A stretch of 48,855 nucleotides of DNA from Flavobacteriales bacterium (GCA_002737315.1 NSIH01000008.1:1-48855); one strand, 5' to 3'; positions 1 to 10,118 are shown, counted from the first letter of the stretch. The notes: generated by a model not told the origin, from the sequence alone. Made by a program: numbers and translations.

Positions 1-6
1 TCCTCG

Positions 7-80
7 TAGCGAGAGGGGGAATTGAACCCCCGACCTCAGGGTTATGAATCCTGCGCTCTAACCATCTGAGCTACCTCGCC
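7..80 (-). tRNA. tRNA-Met (CAT anticodon)
   Basis: Minus strand GGCGAGGTAGCTCAG...CAGGATTCATAACCCTG...GGGGGTTCAATTCCCCC...TCTCGCTA folds as a cloverleaf; anticodon loop TTCATAA. Confidence 0.95.
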
Positions 81-333
81 CTATAGGGCGGCAAAAGTAG
101 GGTATAAGCGAGCACCAAGCAATGAAGACCTTGCCCAATGCGCTACAAAACTCCCGCCTGACCTCATCAACGGCCGCCATAAAGCAGGACAGGCCGCAAG
201 GATCCTCTTAACTTTTGCCGCGCTTTGCGGCCTGGTCCGGACCAAAACAAAAAAATCAAAACAAAACAATAAGTTAATAACAAAACAAGTCGCTAGAGCG
301 TTTATATTGCGACCTAATCTTCATGAGAATCCA

Positions 334-720
334 ATGTCCGACCGAGTTCCGTTAGTTATAGAGTTTCCAGTGCGTTGCTCTGCGGCCATGCTGTATACGT
401 TCTTAAGCACACCGAGTGGTTTGTCGGAGTGGTTCTGCGACGACGTGAACTCTCGGGGCGATACCTTCCGCTTCTTTTGGGGCGAAACCGAAGAAGTAGC
501 GAGTATTGTGCGCAAAAAGACCAACTATTTCATTCAATACAAGTGGGATCACGACGACAGTGCCAACCGCTTTTCGTTTGAATTCCGCATCGACGTGGAC
601 GATTTAACGGGAGATGGCTTGCTTACCGTTACGGATTACATTGAGCACGACGAGGAGTCTGAAATGAGATCCCTATGGCAAAGCCAAATAATGACCTTGC
701 TTCGCGCAATCGGGTCCTAA
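334..720 (+). CDS. START-like / AHSA1 (SRPBCC) domain protein
   Basis: Translation MSDRVPLVIEFPVRCSAAMLYTFLSTPSGLSEWFCDDV resembles the conserved Bacteroidota START-like family; internal ATG preferred to ORF-track start. Confidence 0.8.
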   Translation: MSDRVPLVIEFPVRCSAAMLYTFLSTPSGLSEWFCDDVNSRGDTFRFFWGETEEVASIVRKKTNYFIQYKWDHDDSANRFSFEFRIDVDDLTGDGLLTVTDYIEHDEESEMRSLWQSQIMTLLRAIGS

Positions 721-1304
721 GTACCCAGAGAGCCCTTATTGTTTTTAGCCTTTCGGCCGCGGTACTTACCCTGCTGAGGCTCCATTTTGGAGCTGCGAAA
801 TTGCACATCCTGTCTGATCGAATCCCTTGGTTTGAACTGATGCATGGTTTTACGGCACTGGGTGACGGGGCATTTGCACTGATCATTGCACTTTGGCTCT
901 TCTTAAAAAGGAGCAATCGAACAATTTGGCTAGTATTTCTGGTCGGATTTTCCCTAGCCGCATTGCTGCCTCAGCTCGGTAAACTCATGTGGCCGGAGGC
1001 CGCTCGACCACAAGCAGTCATCGAAGGACTCCGCTTTTCAAAATTGCTTGACCCGGCGTACTATCGATCCTTTCCCTCAGGACACAGTTCACTAGGAGCA
1101 TTTTTTGCCCTGTTTTTAGCCTATCGCAAGCCCCAAAGGGTTTGGATATACCTAAGCTTTGGAGTACTGATTGGCCTAAGTCGCATTATACTCCACTACC
1201 ATTGGACTCAAGACGTAATGGCCGGTTGGGTAATTGGCCTTGGCGCTGCTTGGTTCGCCGAGCGTATCTTGGGCAATAAATTTGAAAACAATGGGACTAC
1301 TTGA
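675..1304 (+). CDS. PAP2-family phosphatase, membrane
   Basis: SFPSGHSS and SRIILHYHWTQDVMAGW motifs, hydrophobic helices. Confidence 0.9.
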   Translation: MAKPNNDLASRNRVLSTQRALIVFSLSAAVLTLLRLHFGAAKLHILSDRIPWFELMHGFTALGDGAFALIIALWLFLKRSNRTIWLVFLVGFSLAALLPQLGKLMWPEAARPQAVIEGLRFSKLLDPAYYRSFPSGHSSLGAFFALFLAYRKPQRVWIYLSFGVLIGLSRIILHYHWTQDVMAGWVIGLGAAWFAERILGNKFENNGTT

Positions 1305-2034
1305 AGGTAAAGTCGCCCTCATCACGGGCGCATCCAAAGGAATTGGCAAGGCAATCGCACAGCGTTTTGTGCAAGAAGGGGCAAGGGTTGCATTCACCTA
1401 CCTCAGCAGTGTAGAGCGTGGTCAAGCCCTTGAGGCCGAGCTATCCAAGAATGGAGAGGCGGCAGGATTTCGAAGCGATGCCTCGAGCGGCGCTCAAGCC
1501 GAGCAACTCATAGAAGACGTAGTGAAGCGTTTTGGTCAAATCGACATCGTGGTCAATAATGCAGGAATTACCCGCGATACTCTTTTGCTTCGCATGTCAG
1601 AAGAGGATTTTGATATAGTACTATCAACGAATTTGAAGTCCGTTTTCAATACCACCAAACACGTTCAGCGTCACTTTTTGAAGCAACGTTCCGGAAGCAT
1701 CATCAATATCTCAAGTATTGTCGGCCTTAAAGGCAACGCCGGCCAGTCCAACTACGCCGCATCCAAGGCAGGAATCATTGGCTTTACCAAGTCGGTCGCC
1801 CTTGAGCTAGGTTCGCGCGGAATCCGATGCAACGCAATCGCTCCTGGTTTTATTGAAACCGAAATGACCGACGTATTAGACCCTAAAGTGGTCCAGTCAT
1901 GGCGCGATGCCATTCCATTGAAGCGTGGAGGCAGTCCTGAAGATGTGGCCAATGCCTGTGTTTTTCTCGCGAGCGACCTTTCGTCCTACATCAGTGGCCA
2001 AGTGCTGCAGGTTGATGGCGGACTTCTGACCTAA
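1291..2034 (+). CDS. fabG: 3-oxoacyl-[acyl-carrier-protein] reductase
   Basis: SDR motifs TGASKGIG, NNAG, YAASKAG; start MGLLEGKVALITGAS at 1291. Confidence 0.93.
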   Translation: MGLLEGKVALITGASKGIGKAIAQRFVQEGARVAFTYLSSVERGQALEAELSKNGEAAGFRSDASSGAQAEQLIEDVVKRFGQIDIVVNNAGITRDTLLLRMSEEDFDIVLSTNLKSVFNTTKHVQRHFLKQRSGSIINISSIVGLKGNAGQSNYAASKAGIIGFTKSVALELGSRGIRCNAIAPGFIETEMTDVLDPKVVQSWRDAIPLKRGGSPEDVANACVFLASDLSSYISGQVLQVDGGLLT

Positions 2035-2211
2035 GCGTCAAGTCATTGGGGCCAAAAGCATGGCCGCATTAGCAGGAGCAGGCAAGGGCAGGATACTGAC
2101 CCGCGGCTAAACCGTCAATTTTACTCGAAACCTCCTTAGATACCTTGGCCCTGATGGGCAATGCGGTTCGTACTTTCGCAGCTCAAATAACCGCAAATTC
2201 TTGAAATTGTC

Positions 2212-3093
2212 ATGAGCGTTCTGGTCAACAAGCATTCTAAAATAATCGTACAAGGATTTACCGGCAAAGAAGGCAGCTATCATGCCGAGCAAATGCTGCA
2301 GTACGGCACCAAAGTGGTCGGAGGCATTACCCCGGGCAAGGGCGGACAAACTCATCTCGGTCTGCCCGTTTTTAATACCGTAAGTTCGGCTGTTGAGGCC
2401 ACTGGCGCAGACGTCTCCATAATCTTTGTTCCACCGGCCTTTGCGGCAGACGGTATCATGGAGGCTGCAGACGGGGGCATTAAAGTAATTATATGCATCA
2501 CGGAGGGTATCCCTGTGGCAGACATGGCAAAGGCAAAAGGATACGTCCGGGAGCGCGGAGTTCGCCTTATTGGCCCAAACTGCCCCGGCGTTATTACGGC
2601 GGACGAAGCCAAAGTGGGCATCATGCCCGGATTTGTCTTTAAAAAAGGCAGCATCGGAATCGTTTCAAAATCAGGAACCCTTACCTACGAGGCGGCGGAC
2701 CAGTTGGTCAAGGCTGGCCTAGGGATAACCACAGCCATTGGAATTGGTGGCGATCCGATTATTGGCACTACCACTAAAGAGGCGGTTGAGCTCCTTATGA
2801 ACGACGAAGAAACCTTAGGCATTGTGATGATTGGCGAAATCGGCGGACAGCTCGAGGCCGAGGCAGCGCGTTGGATTAAAGCCGACGGCAACCGCAAGCC
2901 CGTTGTAGGATTTATTGCTGGCGAAACAGCGCCCAAAGGCCGAACCATGGGCCATGCGGGAGCCATTGTAGGCGGTTCTGACGACACAGCGCAGTCCAAA
3001 AAAGCAATTCTGCGAGAGTGCGGAGTGCATGTAGTGGATTCCCCGGCCCACATAGGCAAGCGCATGGCGGAACTCTTCGGCGTAAAAGCCTAA
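2212..3093 (+). CDS. sucD: succinate-CoA ligase alpha subunit
   Basis: [36 protein letters not shown] active-site region. Confidence 0.96.
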   Translation: MSVLVNKHSKIIVQGFTGKEGSYHAEQMLQYGTKVVGGITPGKGGQTHLGLPVFNTVSSAVEATGADVSIIFVPPAFAADGIMEAADGGIKVIICITEGIPVADMAKAKGYVRERGVRLIGPNCPGVITADEAKVGIMPGFVFKKGSIGIVSKSGTLTYEAADQLVKAGLGITTAIGIGGDPIIGTTTKEAVELLMNDEETLGIVMIGEIGGQLEAEAARWIKADGNRKPVVGFIAGETAPKGRTMGHAGAIVGGSDDTAQSKKAILRECGVHVVDSPAHIGKRMAELFGVKA

Positions 3094-3095
3094 CC

Positions 3096-3887
3096 ATGAA
3101 CAGGGCCCAGGCCTACGGAGACGGTCTTTTTGAGACTATGAGGATTCACCGTGGCCTCATTCTTCACCCCGAAGAACACTATTTTAGGCTCATGTCGGGC
3201 ATGCGTATTCTGCGCATGCAAATTCCGAGCAGCTGGAGTCCTGAAGGATGGCTCCAAGCCTTAGAGCTCGACAAACTCGACCGAAGCTTGGACTACCGCC
3301 TGCGGCTGACTGTTTGGAGAAAGGGTAAACTGGGCTACGCGCCAGAACCCGAATCAGGAGTTGATTGGGCCGTAGAGGCATCGGCCTTGGACGGGATTGG
3401 CTATCCCATACCGGTCAACCGTCCTCTGTTAGGACTTTTTCAAGAACACCGCAAAAATTCGGGCTTGCTCGCAAATCTAAAAACCACGAGTGCAGTGCTT
3501 TATGTGCTTGCAGCAGGGTTTTCTCGCGAACAGGGGGTTGACGACGTTCTTCTTCTCAACCCTGAGAATCAAGTAATCGAAGCCGGTAAATCTAATGTAA
3601 TGCTCCTTCAAGGCGATACCTTGATAACTCCACCCTTAAGTTCTGGTGCTCTGAAAGGTGTTATGCGAGAGGTGGTTATCGGCTTGTCGTCGAAGCTAGG
3701 CCTCAGTGTGCGCGAGGAGGCATTCAGTCCCTTTACTCTTCAGCAGTCCGACGAACTTTGGTTGACCAATGCCCTGCACGGCGTGTCGGCGGTACGCCAG
3801 TTTCGCAAGACAGAATTTGGTTGCGCTAAGGCAGAGTTAATGCAGGCATTGGTTCAAGAAAGAGCGCAAACTGCTCAATTCCAGTGA
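3096..3887 (+). CDS. aminotransferase class IV (aminodeoxychorismate lyase/BCAT-like)
   Basis: AYGDGLFETMRIHRG and LTNALHGVSAVRQF; start MNRAQAYGDG. Confidence 0.85.
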   Translation: MNRAQAYGDGLFETMRIHRGLILHPEEHYFRLMSGMRILRMQIPSSWSPEGWLQALELDKLDRSLDYRLRLTVWRKGKLGYAPEPESGVDWAVEASALDGIGYPIPVNRPLLGLFQEHRKNSGLLANLKTTSAVLYVLAAGFSREQGVDDVLLLNPENQVIEAGKSNVMLLQGDTLITPPLSSGALKGVMREVVIGLSSKLGLSVREEAFSPFTLQQSDELWLTNALHGVSAVRQFRKTEFGCAKAELMQALVQERAQTAQFQ

Positions 3888-4417
3888 GGCTCTTCGGGCG
3901 AATTGAGCCAAAGCTTGTGGCGATCGGGCCACTCTGAAGCCCAGGATCGGTAGAGTTCTTCGCGGTTCCACCAGGTTGAAAGAGCGGAGGGCTCTCGCAC
4001 AATCCAGCTGTCCTGCTCGAGTTCTGACTCGAGTTGCCTTGGAGCCCACCCGGCATAGCCTGCCATAAACCGAATTTCAGAGGAGTTGATGAGACCCCTT
4101 TCTACCGCGGACCGCACCGCTTCAAAATCTCCGCCAAAAAACAAATCAGGTCCAACTTGATCGGCATTGGGAATTAAGTCGGGCCTCTGGTGTACATAGT
4201 AAAGGCTATCGGTGGCAACAGGACCTCCTATATACAGTGACCAGTCGGGCCAGTCTCCAGTCAATGCTTGATCCAGGGTATATTGACTTATTCTATTGAT
4301 AATAAGCCCTTCAGCCCTTTCAAAATCCCACTTGGTCATCAAAAGGACAGAGCGCGTGAAGTTTTCATCCTCCAGTAGTGGATGCGCCATTAAAAAATAG
4401 CCTGGATTCCCCCGCAT
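3875..4417 (-). CDS. YqgE/AlgH family protein
   Basis: GYFLMAHPLLEDENFTRSVLLM...GLIINR...YIGGPV...RFMAGYAGWAPRQLESEL. Confidence 0.92.
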   Translation of the reverse strand: MRGNPGYFLMAHPLLEDENFTRSVLLMTKWDFERAEGLIINRISQYTLDQALTGDWPDWSLYIGGPVATDSLYYVHQRPDLIPNADQVGPDLFFGGDFEAVRSAVERGLINSSEIRFMAGYAGWAPRQLESELEQDSWIVREPSALSTWWNREELYRSWASEWPDRHKLWLNSPEEPHWN

Positions 4418-4438
4418 GCTTCCTAATTTAGCGCAAAT

Positions 4439-5074
4439 ATGGCCCTCCACGACGACCGCAAAGAATACCTTAAAAAAAGCCTCGACGACCAGGGGCTCCA
4501 TGATGATCCCATGGTTCAGTTTGGCTTGTGGCTCGAGGAATACCGGGATACTGGAGCCGAAGACTCCACGGCCTTTGCGATCAGTACCGTTTCGAGTAAC
4601 GGTGATCCCGACTCGAGGATTGTACTCCTCAAAGAGGTTCGAGACAAACAACTGGTTTTTTTCACCAACTACAACTCTAAGAAGGGCCGCGATTTAAGCA
4701 CGAATCCACGCGCCCATGCCTTGTTTTTTTGGTCTAATCTGGAGCGGCAGGTGCGCATACTCGGTTCCGTTGTGCGAATTCCGCGCGAAGAGAGCGAAGG
4801 CTATTTCGCAAGCAGACCCATTAAAAGCCAATGGGGAGCGGCGGCGTCCCAGCAGTCTGAGCCCATTGCAAACCGGGCGGGAATGGAGGACCAACTCAGA
4901 CTAATCCAAGAGGCCTATCCGACCCAAGTTCCCTGCCCTCCCGATTGGGGTGGGTTTGCCTTAAGCGTGGATCATATTGAATTTTGGCAAGGCCGAGAGA
5001 GCCGGCTGCACGACCGCATACGGTTCAACCGCGATCCTTCGGGCGAATGGACCATTCAACGACTACAACCATGA
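4439..5074 (+). CDS. pdxH: pyridoxamine 5'-phosphate oxidase
   Basis: VLLKEVRDKQLVFFTNYNSKKGRDL, C-terminal W..RLQP. Confidence 0.95.
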   Translation: MALHDDRKEYLKKSLDDQGLHDDPMVQFGLWLEEYRDTGAEDSTAFAISTVSSNGDPDSRIVLLKEVRDKQLVFFTNYNSKKGRDLSTNPRAHALFFWSNLERQVRILGSVVRIPREESEGYFASRPIKSQWGAAASQQSEPIANRAGMEDQLRLIQEAYPTQVPCPPDWGGFALSVDHIEFWQGRESRLHDRIRFNRDPSGEWTIQRLQP

Positions 5075-6081
5075 AGCAATCAACTTTTGCCCTAGTGGGC
5101 TGCGGGCGCATAGGCCAGCGCCATATTGAAATGATTCGCAATCTAGAGGGAGCTGAGCTTGTTGCCACCTGCGACCTGAAGTCGGCGTCTGAACTCGGTT
5201 TGGCTGAGGATCACCCCCACTACCAATCCCTCGACGAACTGCTTGCTGCGCACCATGTTGACGTGCTGGCCATCGCCAGCCCCAATGGGCTTCACGCAGA
5301 GCAGGCCATTGCTGGCCTCAATTCAGGAGCCCACGTAATTATCGAGAAGCCCATGGCCCTGTTCAAGTCGGATGCGGAACGCGTTCTTCACCTTGCCCTG
5401 CAAAAAGGTCTTTATGTGTTTGGGGTAATGCAAAACCGTTATTCTCCGCCCTCGGAATGGCTAAAGTCGGTAGTACAAAACGGAAGTTTAGGCGATATTT
5501 TTCAGGTTCACATTGATTGCTTTTGGAACAGGGACGACCGGTACTACCGAAGTGGAGGATGGCACGGCAGCAAGGATTTAGACGGCGGTACGCTTTTTAC
5601 CCAATTCAGCCATTTTATTGATATTTTGTATTGGGTTTTTGGCGAGGTTAAGCCCCTGTCGGCCCTTCTGCGCAACTACAACCATAGCAAAAGCATTGCA
5701 TTTGAAGACAGTGGACTGGTACACTTTGCTCTTCCGCAGCACGGAGCGGCATTGGGCTCGCTCAACTACAGCACCAGCGTCTGGGATGCCAATTTAGAGA
5801 GTTCCATGACCGTAATAGGGTCAAAGGGAAGCATCAAGGTAGCGGGCCAATACATGAACGAGGTAGTACACTGCCACATTGAAGGCTATCAAATGCCAGA
5901 ACTTGCGGCAAGCAATCCGCCCAACGACTACGGACCCTACAAGGGTTCGGCGGCAAACCACATGTTTGTTTATCAAAATGTGCGCGACGTGCTCGACGGT
6001 ACCAGCCCAATTACTACAAACGCACTCGAAGGATTGAAGGTTGTCGAGATTATTGAGTCCATTTATGCTCTTGCTCGCTAG
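5071..6081 (+). CDS. Gfo/Idh/MocA family oxidoreductase
   Basis: FALVGCGRIGQRHIEMIRN, IIEKPMAL; ATGA overlap with pdxH stop. Confidence 0.9.
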   Translation: MKQSTFALVGCGRIGQRHIEMIRNLEGAELVATCDLKSASELGLAEDHPHYQSLDELLAAHHVDVLAIASPNGLHAEQAIAGLNSGAHVIIEKPMALFKSDAERVLHLALQKGLYVFGVMQNRYSPPSEWLKSVVQNGSLGDIFQVHIDCFWNRDDRYYRSGGWHGSKDLDGGTLFTQFSHFIDILYWVFGEVKPLSALLRNYNHSKSIAFEDSGLVHFALPQHGAALGSLNYSTSVWDANLESSMTVIGSKGSIKVAGQYMNEVVHCHIEGYQMPELAASNPPNDYGPYKGSAANHMFVYQNVRDVLDGTSPITTNALEGLKVVEIIESIYALAR

Positions 6082-6099
6082 GCTAAGCCTAGGGGCATA

Positions 6100-6125
6100 A
6101 AAAAAGCCGCCCGAGGGCGGCTTTT
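6100..6125. terminator. bidirectional hairpin terminator between oxidoreductase and HU genes
   Basis: AAAAAGCCGCCCGAGGGCGGCTTTT, strong GC stem flanked by A and T tracts. Confidence 0.85.
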
Positions 6126-6144
6126 GCGTTTAGGTGATAAGCTA

Positions 6145-6414
6145 CTACAGTTTGCCAGCTAGCTCAGCGCCTGCCTTGAACTTTGCAACCTTCTTCGCGG
6201 CAATTTTGATAGTCGCACCAGTTTGTGGGTTACGGCCTTCGCGTGCTCCACGAGCGGATACGCTGAATGTGCCAAAGCCTACCAATGACACCTTGCCACC
6301 TTTAGCCAATGCACTTCCAACATTATTTGTTACGGAATCCAAAGCTGTTTTTGCTTGAGCCTTAGAAATTCCTGCGTCTGCAGCGATTGCGTCAATGAGT
6401 TCTGCCTTATTCAT
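6145..6414 (-). CDS. HU family DNA-binding protein
   Basis: MNKAELIDAIAADAGISKAQAKTALDSV...GRNPQTGATIKIAAKKVAKFKAG. Confidence 0.95.
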   Translation of the reverse strand: MNKAELIDAIAADAGISKAQAKTALDSVTNNVGSALAKGGKVSLVGFGTFSVSARGAREGRNPQTGATIKIAAKKVAKFKAGAELAGKL

Positions 6415-6485
6415 GCTTGTTGATTTTAATTATTAAACGTTTAAGTCTTTTCAAATATAGTCGGAAACTCAATACATATGCGGAT

Positions 6486-7448
6486 TCACTCAAATTTTTG
6501 ACCATTTAGTGCAAAAGATCCCCTGAGAAGCGATCCGCGAAGGAATTCGGAGGTCTGCATTCGGCGCTTGCCGGGCCACTGAACTTCAAGAATATCTGCA
6601 TAACCGTCCATATCTACTAGTCTAATACCTTCATTATCAATAATATAATGAACATTCGCAGGACTGATCGGCAGGCCTACAGAATGCCAATGGCTTGAGA
6701 ACAACTTAAAGCGCTCCGCGGGATTCAATGGGCTCGGTAAACTTGCTCCAGGGACTGAATCACAGGCTCTTATGCGATCATGAAGCATTTTTGCCGTCTT
6801 TAAGTATTCCAATTTTGGGAATTCTGGCCCAAGTTTCGGCGCAGAACGATGCATTGCTTCCCTATTCTGAGTGATTCTTGGATGCACTTTAGAGTCCATT
6901 TCTTGCAGAACCGACAGGGCAAGCTGGGTGCCTTGGGCAGCCATACGGCCATAAAGCGAGCTAAACGTCTCGTTGATACCAATCTCGACCTCGGTCTGGG
7001 CGAGAATGGGCCCTTCGTCAATTGCATCGTTTAGAGAGAATGCCGTGATCCCCGTGAGGCGGTCGCCTAGGGCAATGCTCCACTGAATTGGGGCAGCTCC
7101 CCGTAGGTCGGGCAGGAGGGATCCGTGAATATTCAGCGAACCGTATCGTGGCAAGCTCCAAACAACCTCTGGGAGCATGCGGAATGCTACCACGGCAAAC
7201 AGGTCGGCATTTAAGGATTGGAGTGTGGCAATAAAACCTTCATCCTTAAGTCGCTCGGGCTGCAAAAGAAGAAGCCCTCGATCTCGGGCCAGGGCAGCAA
7301 CAGGACCAGCTTGAAGCTGACGACCCCGTCCGCCTGGCTTGTCGGGAGCGCTTACCACGGCTGCTACCTCAATGCCTTCGGCAGCCAAAAGCCCATTCAA
7401 GCAGGTCACTGCAAAGTCCGGAGTGCCAAAAAACACAATTCGAATCAT
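6486..7448 (-). CDS. fmt: methionyl-tRNA formyltransferase
   Basis: RIVFFGTPDFAV..., NIHGSLLPDLRGAAPIQW. Confidence 0.96.
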   Translation of the reverse strand: MIRIVFFGTPDFAVTCLNGLLAAEGIEVAAVVSAPDKPGGRGRQLQAGPVAALARDRGLLLLQPERLKDEGFIATLQSLNADLFAVVAFRMLPEVVWSLPRYGSLNIHGSLLPDLRGAAPIQWSIALGDRLTGITAFSLNDAIDEGPILAQTEVEIGINETFSSLYGRMAAQGTQLALSVLQEMDSKVHPRITQNREAMHRSAPKLGPEFPKLEYLKTAKMLHDRIRACDSVPGASLPSPLNPAERFKLFSSHWHSVGLPISPANVHYIIDNEGIRLVDMDGYADILEVQWPGKRRMQTSEFLRGSLLRGSFALNGQKFE

Positions 7449-7464
7449 GCCTCAAAGGTCGCCA

Positions 7465-9321
7465 TTAAGCCTGTATCCAGCCGTCGGCATCAATGGACCA
7501 CCAGCCAAGGGTCGCACCTCGACCCAAAAGAGCGATGTAGGTGGGCCTTGGAACCCCCAAATTCTCAAAGGCCTTGGTCACCGAAATCCTTTGATCGGGC
7601 GACTCGCGCAGCATGATTACCAGATTCTCAGCCGCATCCGACGGACTTTTCTTGGACTCGCAAACGTCGCATAGTCCGCAGTTGGAGGGGGATTCCCCAA
7701 AATACTCCAACAGCTGACCAAACCGGCAGTCGAGCGCATTAGGGTCGAGCATTGCCGCCACCGCTCTTGCGCGATGGAGAATGCGGTTGCGATCAACCTC
7801 CCAATCCGACTTGAGAATTGGGCTCGTTGGGGGCGGATAGCGAGGATGCATCCAACGGTATGCGATTCCTTGACCTGCGGCCTCAAGATGCAAAAGATTC
7901 ATGCCCGCAGCTTCGCTCAAAAGTTTGCGTACCTGCGCTAGCGTCCAACCACCAAAGGAGGCAAGAGCACTGAGCTCCACACGCTCTGGCTGGGTTACAA
8001 TTCCCGGAAACCGGCGCGCCAAAGCATAAAGCAGCTCGGAATACTTAGGGTTTGCCTCCGCCATATCCACCAATTCGTCCCCGCCCGATCGAAGCTGAAT
8101 TTTAGCAGTAGTCTTGGTGTCTTCAAGAAGTTCAGCCAGGCCTTTGCGCACCATTATTCCGAGAATGCGCTCGTCGGCCGTGGTTTGCGGGTTTATACGG
8201 ACTCCAACCCCGTCTCCCACTGCTATTTGAGACCGGCTGGCCAGCGCGTGGTACTCGATCACCCATTGCGCATAGGTTGGCATGGTGCGCTCCATCTTGC
8301 GCCTAAATTGTGCAATCGACTTGGAATTAAGCAGAATTAGAGCCTGTGCGTCATGGCCGTCCCGACCGCCCCGTCCAATCTCTTGGTAGAGGGACTCCGG
8401 ACTCTCGGGCAACTCCACATGAATCACTTGCCGCACATTGGCCTGATCGATTCCCATACCAAAAGCCGTGGTCGCAACCATGGTTCTAATGCCTCCAGTA
8501 GACCAGGAATCCTGCAAGCGCGCGCGCAAATCTGGGGCAACCCCAGCATGGTAGGCTGCCGCCGAAATTCCATTTCGCTTTAACTCCTCCGCCCAACGGA
8601 CTGCGCTGTCGCGGCTTCTCACGTACACAATTTGCCGGCCGTCATCAGGTCGGATCGAAGAAACGCAGTCTTGCGCAACGTCTGCCACTTCTCGGACGGT
8701 CCAAATCAAATTAGGTCGTGCAAAGGATGCTTGAAAAATATTGGGATCGCGCAAACCCAGAAGTTTGACCAGGTCTTTGAGCACATCCGGGGTGGCTGAT
8801 GCCGTGAGCGCAATGCAGGGTACATCCTTCAAAAACTCTCGGAGTGCAAAGAGTTCGCGGTACTGGGGTCTAAAGTCATGACCCCACTGGCTTACGCAGT
8901 GGGCCTCGTCAATGGCGAGCAGACGCACGTCCCAATGCTCCAGAATTGCCAAGAAATTCCGCGATTGAGCCCGTTCCGGAGAAACGTAGGCAAACTGCGG
9001 CGGACTTCGCTGTAGATCCATCCAATTTGCCGCGCTAAGGTCGCCCGCAAGAGAGCGAGCGTCGATTCCACGCTGCTTGAGCTGCGCCACTTGATCGCTC
9101 ATCAGCGAAATCAGGGGCGAAATCACTACGGTCGTGCCTCCGAGTACTAAGCCGGGAACCTGAAAACACAAGGATTTGCCCCCTCCGGTTGGCAAAAGTG
9201 CTACGGTATCGCGTCGGGAAAGTACCGATTCCGCTATTGGTAGCTGCAGGGGGCGAAAGGCCGGGTAGCCCCAAACCTTCTGCAAGACCTGTTCAAGCCG
9301 ACTAGCTTCTGTTGAGGACAT
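7465..9321 (-). CDS. recQ: RecQ-family ATP-dependent DNA helicase
   Basis: LLPTGGGKSLCFQVP, DEAHC, QEIGRGGRDG, CGLCDVC zinc site. Confidence 0.93.
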   Translation of the reverse strand: MSSTEASRLEQVLQKVWGYPAFRPLQLPIAESVLSRRDTVALLPTGGGKSLCFQVPGLVLGGTTVVISPLISLMSDQVAQLKQRGIDARSLAGDLSAANWMDLQRSPPQFAYVSPERAQSRNFLAILEHWDVRLLAIDEAHCVSQWGHDFRPQYRELFALREFLKDVPCIALTASATPDVLKDLVKLLGLRDPNIFQASFARPNLIWTVREVADVAQDCVSSIRPDDGRQIVYVRSRDSAVRWAEELKRNGISAAAYHAGVAPDLRARLQDSWSTGGIRTMVATTAFGMGIDQANVRQVIHVELPESPESLYQEIGRGGRDGHDAQALILLNSKSIAQFRRKMERTMPTYAQWVIEYHALASRSQIAVGDGVGVRINPQTTADERILGIMVRKGLAELLEDTKTTAKIQLRSGGDELVDMAEANPKYSELLYALARRFPGIVTQPERVELSALASFGGWTLAQVRKLLSEAAGMNLLHLEAAGQGIAYRWMHPRYPPPTSPILKSDWEVDRNRILHRARAVAAMLDPNALDCRFGQLLEYFGESPSNCGLCDVCESKKSPSDAAENLVIMLRESPDQRISVTKAFENLGVPRPTYIALLGRGATLGWWSIDADGWIQA

Positions 9322-9853
9322 GAAGAATGAATTCAACCCTTTCGTCGACGGGTTTGCGGGGCACTTCGATGAGTTCGTATCCGCCGCTCGAGTAGGTTGA
9401 TACCAAAGAATCGTGCACCTTTATCGCGGTCTCAAAAGGTTCCCAGCGCTCTTGGTCAGTGCGGTATATGCCTTCCCAAGGCGGAAAGATGAAGACCTTG
9501 TAGTAGTAGGGGAAGGGCTGTGCATCCATCCAAGAGGGTATTTCTTTGCTGCCCGCCTGCATGTAGCTGAGGGTGTCCAGCAAGCTCCGGTCATAAAAAA
9601 CCGAACCAACCAAACCCTCTGCCTCGGCATACTGCGCAGTGCGCAGCTTCCATATGACCTCGGAGAAGGCGAGAAGGTTTCGCCATGGATCAATTCCGCC
9701 AAGTTTGGTACCCTCTTGAGTAATGATGTCTCGCGAAATTTCGCGCTTCACCTCATGCCCAAGAACCTGAAGCCTAGATGCAACGGAGGTTTTTCCGGTA
9801 GAAGGAGCCCCGGTGAGCACAATTCTTCGGGTTATACTGTTACTTTGAATCAT
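9302..9853 (-). CDS. AAA/NadR-like nucleotide kinase-type ATPase
   Basis: P-loop TGAPSTGKTS near N-terminus; YDRSLLDTL. Confidence 0.8.
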   Translation of the reverse strand: MIQSNSITRRIVLTGAPSTGKTSVASRLQVLGHEVKREISRDIITQEGTKLGGIDPWRNLLAFSEVIWKLRTAQYAEAEGLVGSVFYDRSLLDTLSYMQAGSKEIPSWMDAQPFPYYYKVFIFPPWEGIYRTDQERWEPFETAIKVHDSLVSTYSSGGYELIEVPRKPVDERVEFILHVLNRS

Positions 9854-10118
9854 GGAGGAAATTGATTTTCGAGAACTTCTCGAGCAAAACTACAAATGGC
9901 CAGCGCTCTATATGTTTAAATTCATTTGCCCTGCCAACAATGATGCAATTGCAAAGCTTCAGGACCTATTTGACCCCGAAGTGGCCGAGCTTTCGCTGCG
10001 TCCATCCTCCAAAGGCAACTATGTTTCGTTCACCGCAAGAGAGCTCATGATGGACTCTGATGCCGTGGTGGAACGCTACCAAAAAGCAAAGGGCATAAAA
10101 GGCTTAATTAGCCTTTAG
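9852..10118 (+). CDS. DUF493 family protein (YbeD-like)
   Basis: WPALYMFKFICPANNDAIAKLQDLF...SSKGNYVSFTA. Confidence 0.85.
   Translation: MEEIDFRELLEQNYKWPALYMFKFICPANNDAIAKLQDLFDPEVAELSLRPSSKGNYVSFTARELMMDSDAVVERYQKAKGIKGLISL

Noticed and set aside
241-295. CAAAACA-rich tract upstream of the START-like gene, possible repeat
   Set aside because: Irregular low-complexity A-rich sequence without a fixed unit or spacing; not CRISPR-like.
2352-3065. Antisense ORFs opposite sucD
   Set aside because: Low-complexity Ser/Pro/Thr-rich translations typical of antisense frames of a conserved gene.
4417-4651. N-terminal extension of the YqgE ORF and of several other track ORFs
   Set aside because: Extensions overlap well-supported opposite-strand genes; conserved starts lie internally (e.g. 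MRGNPGYFLMAHP).
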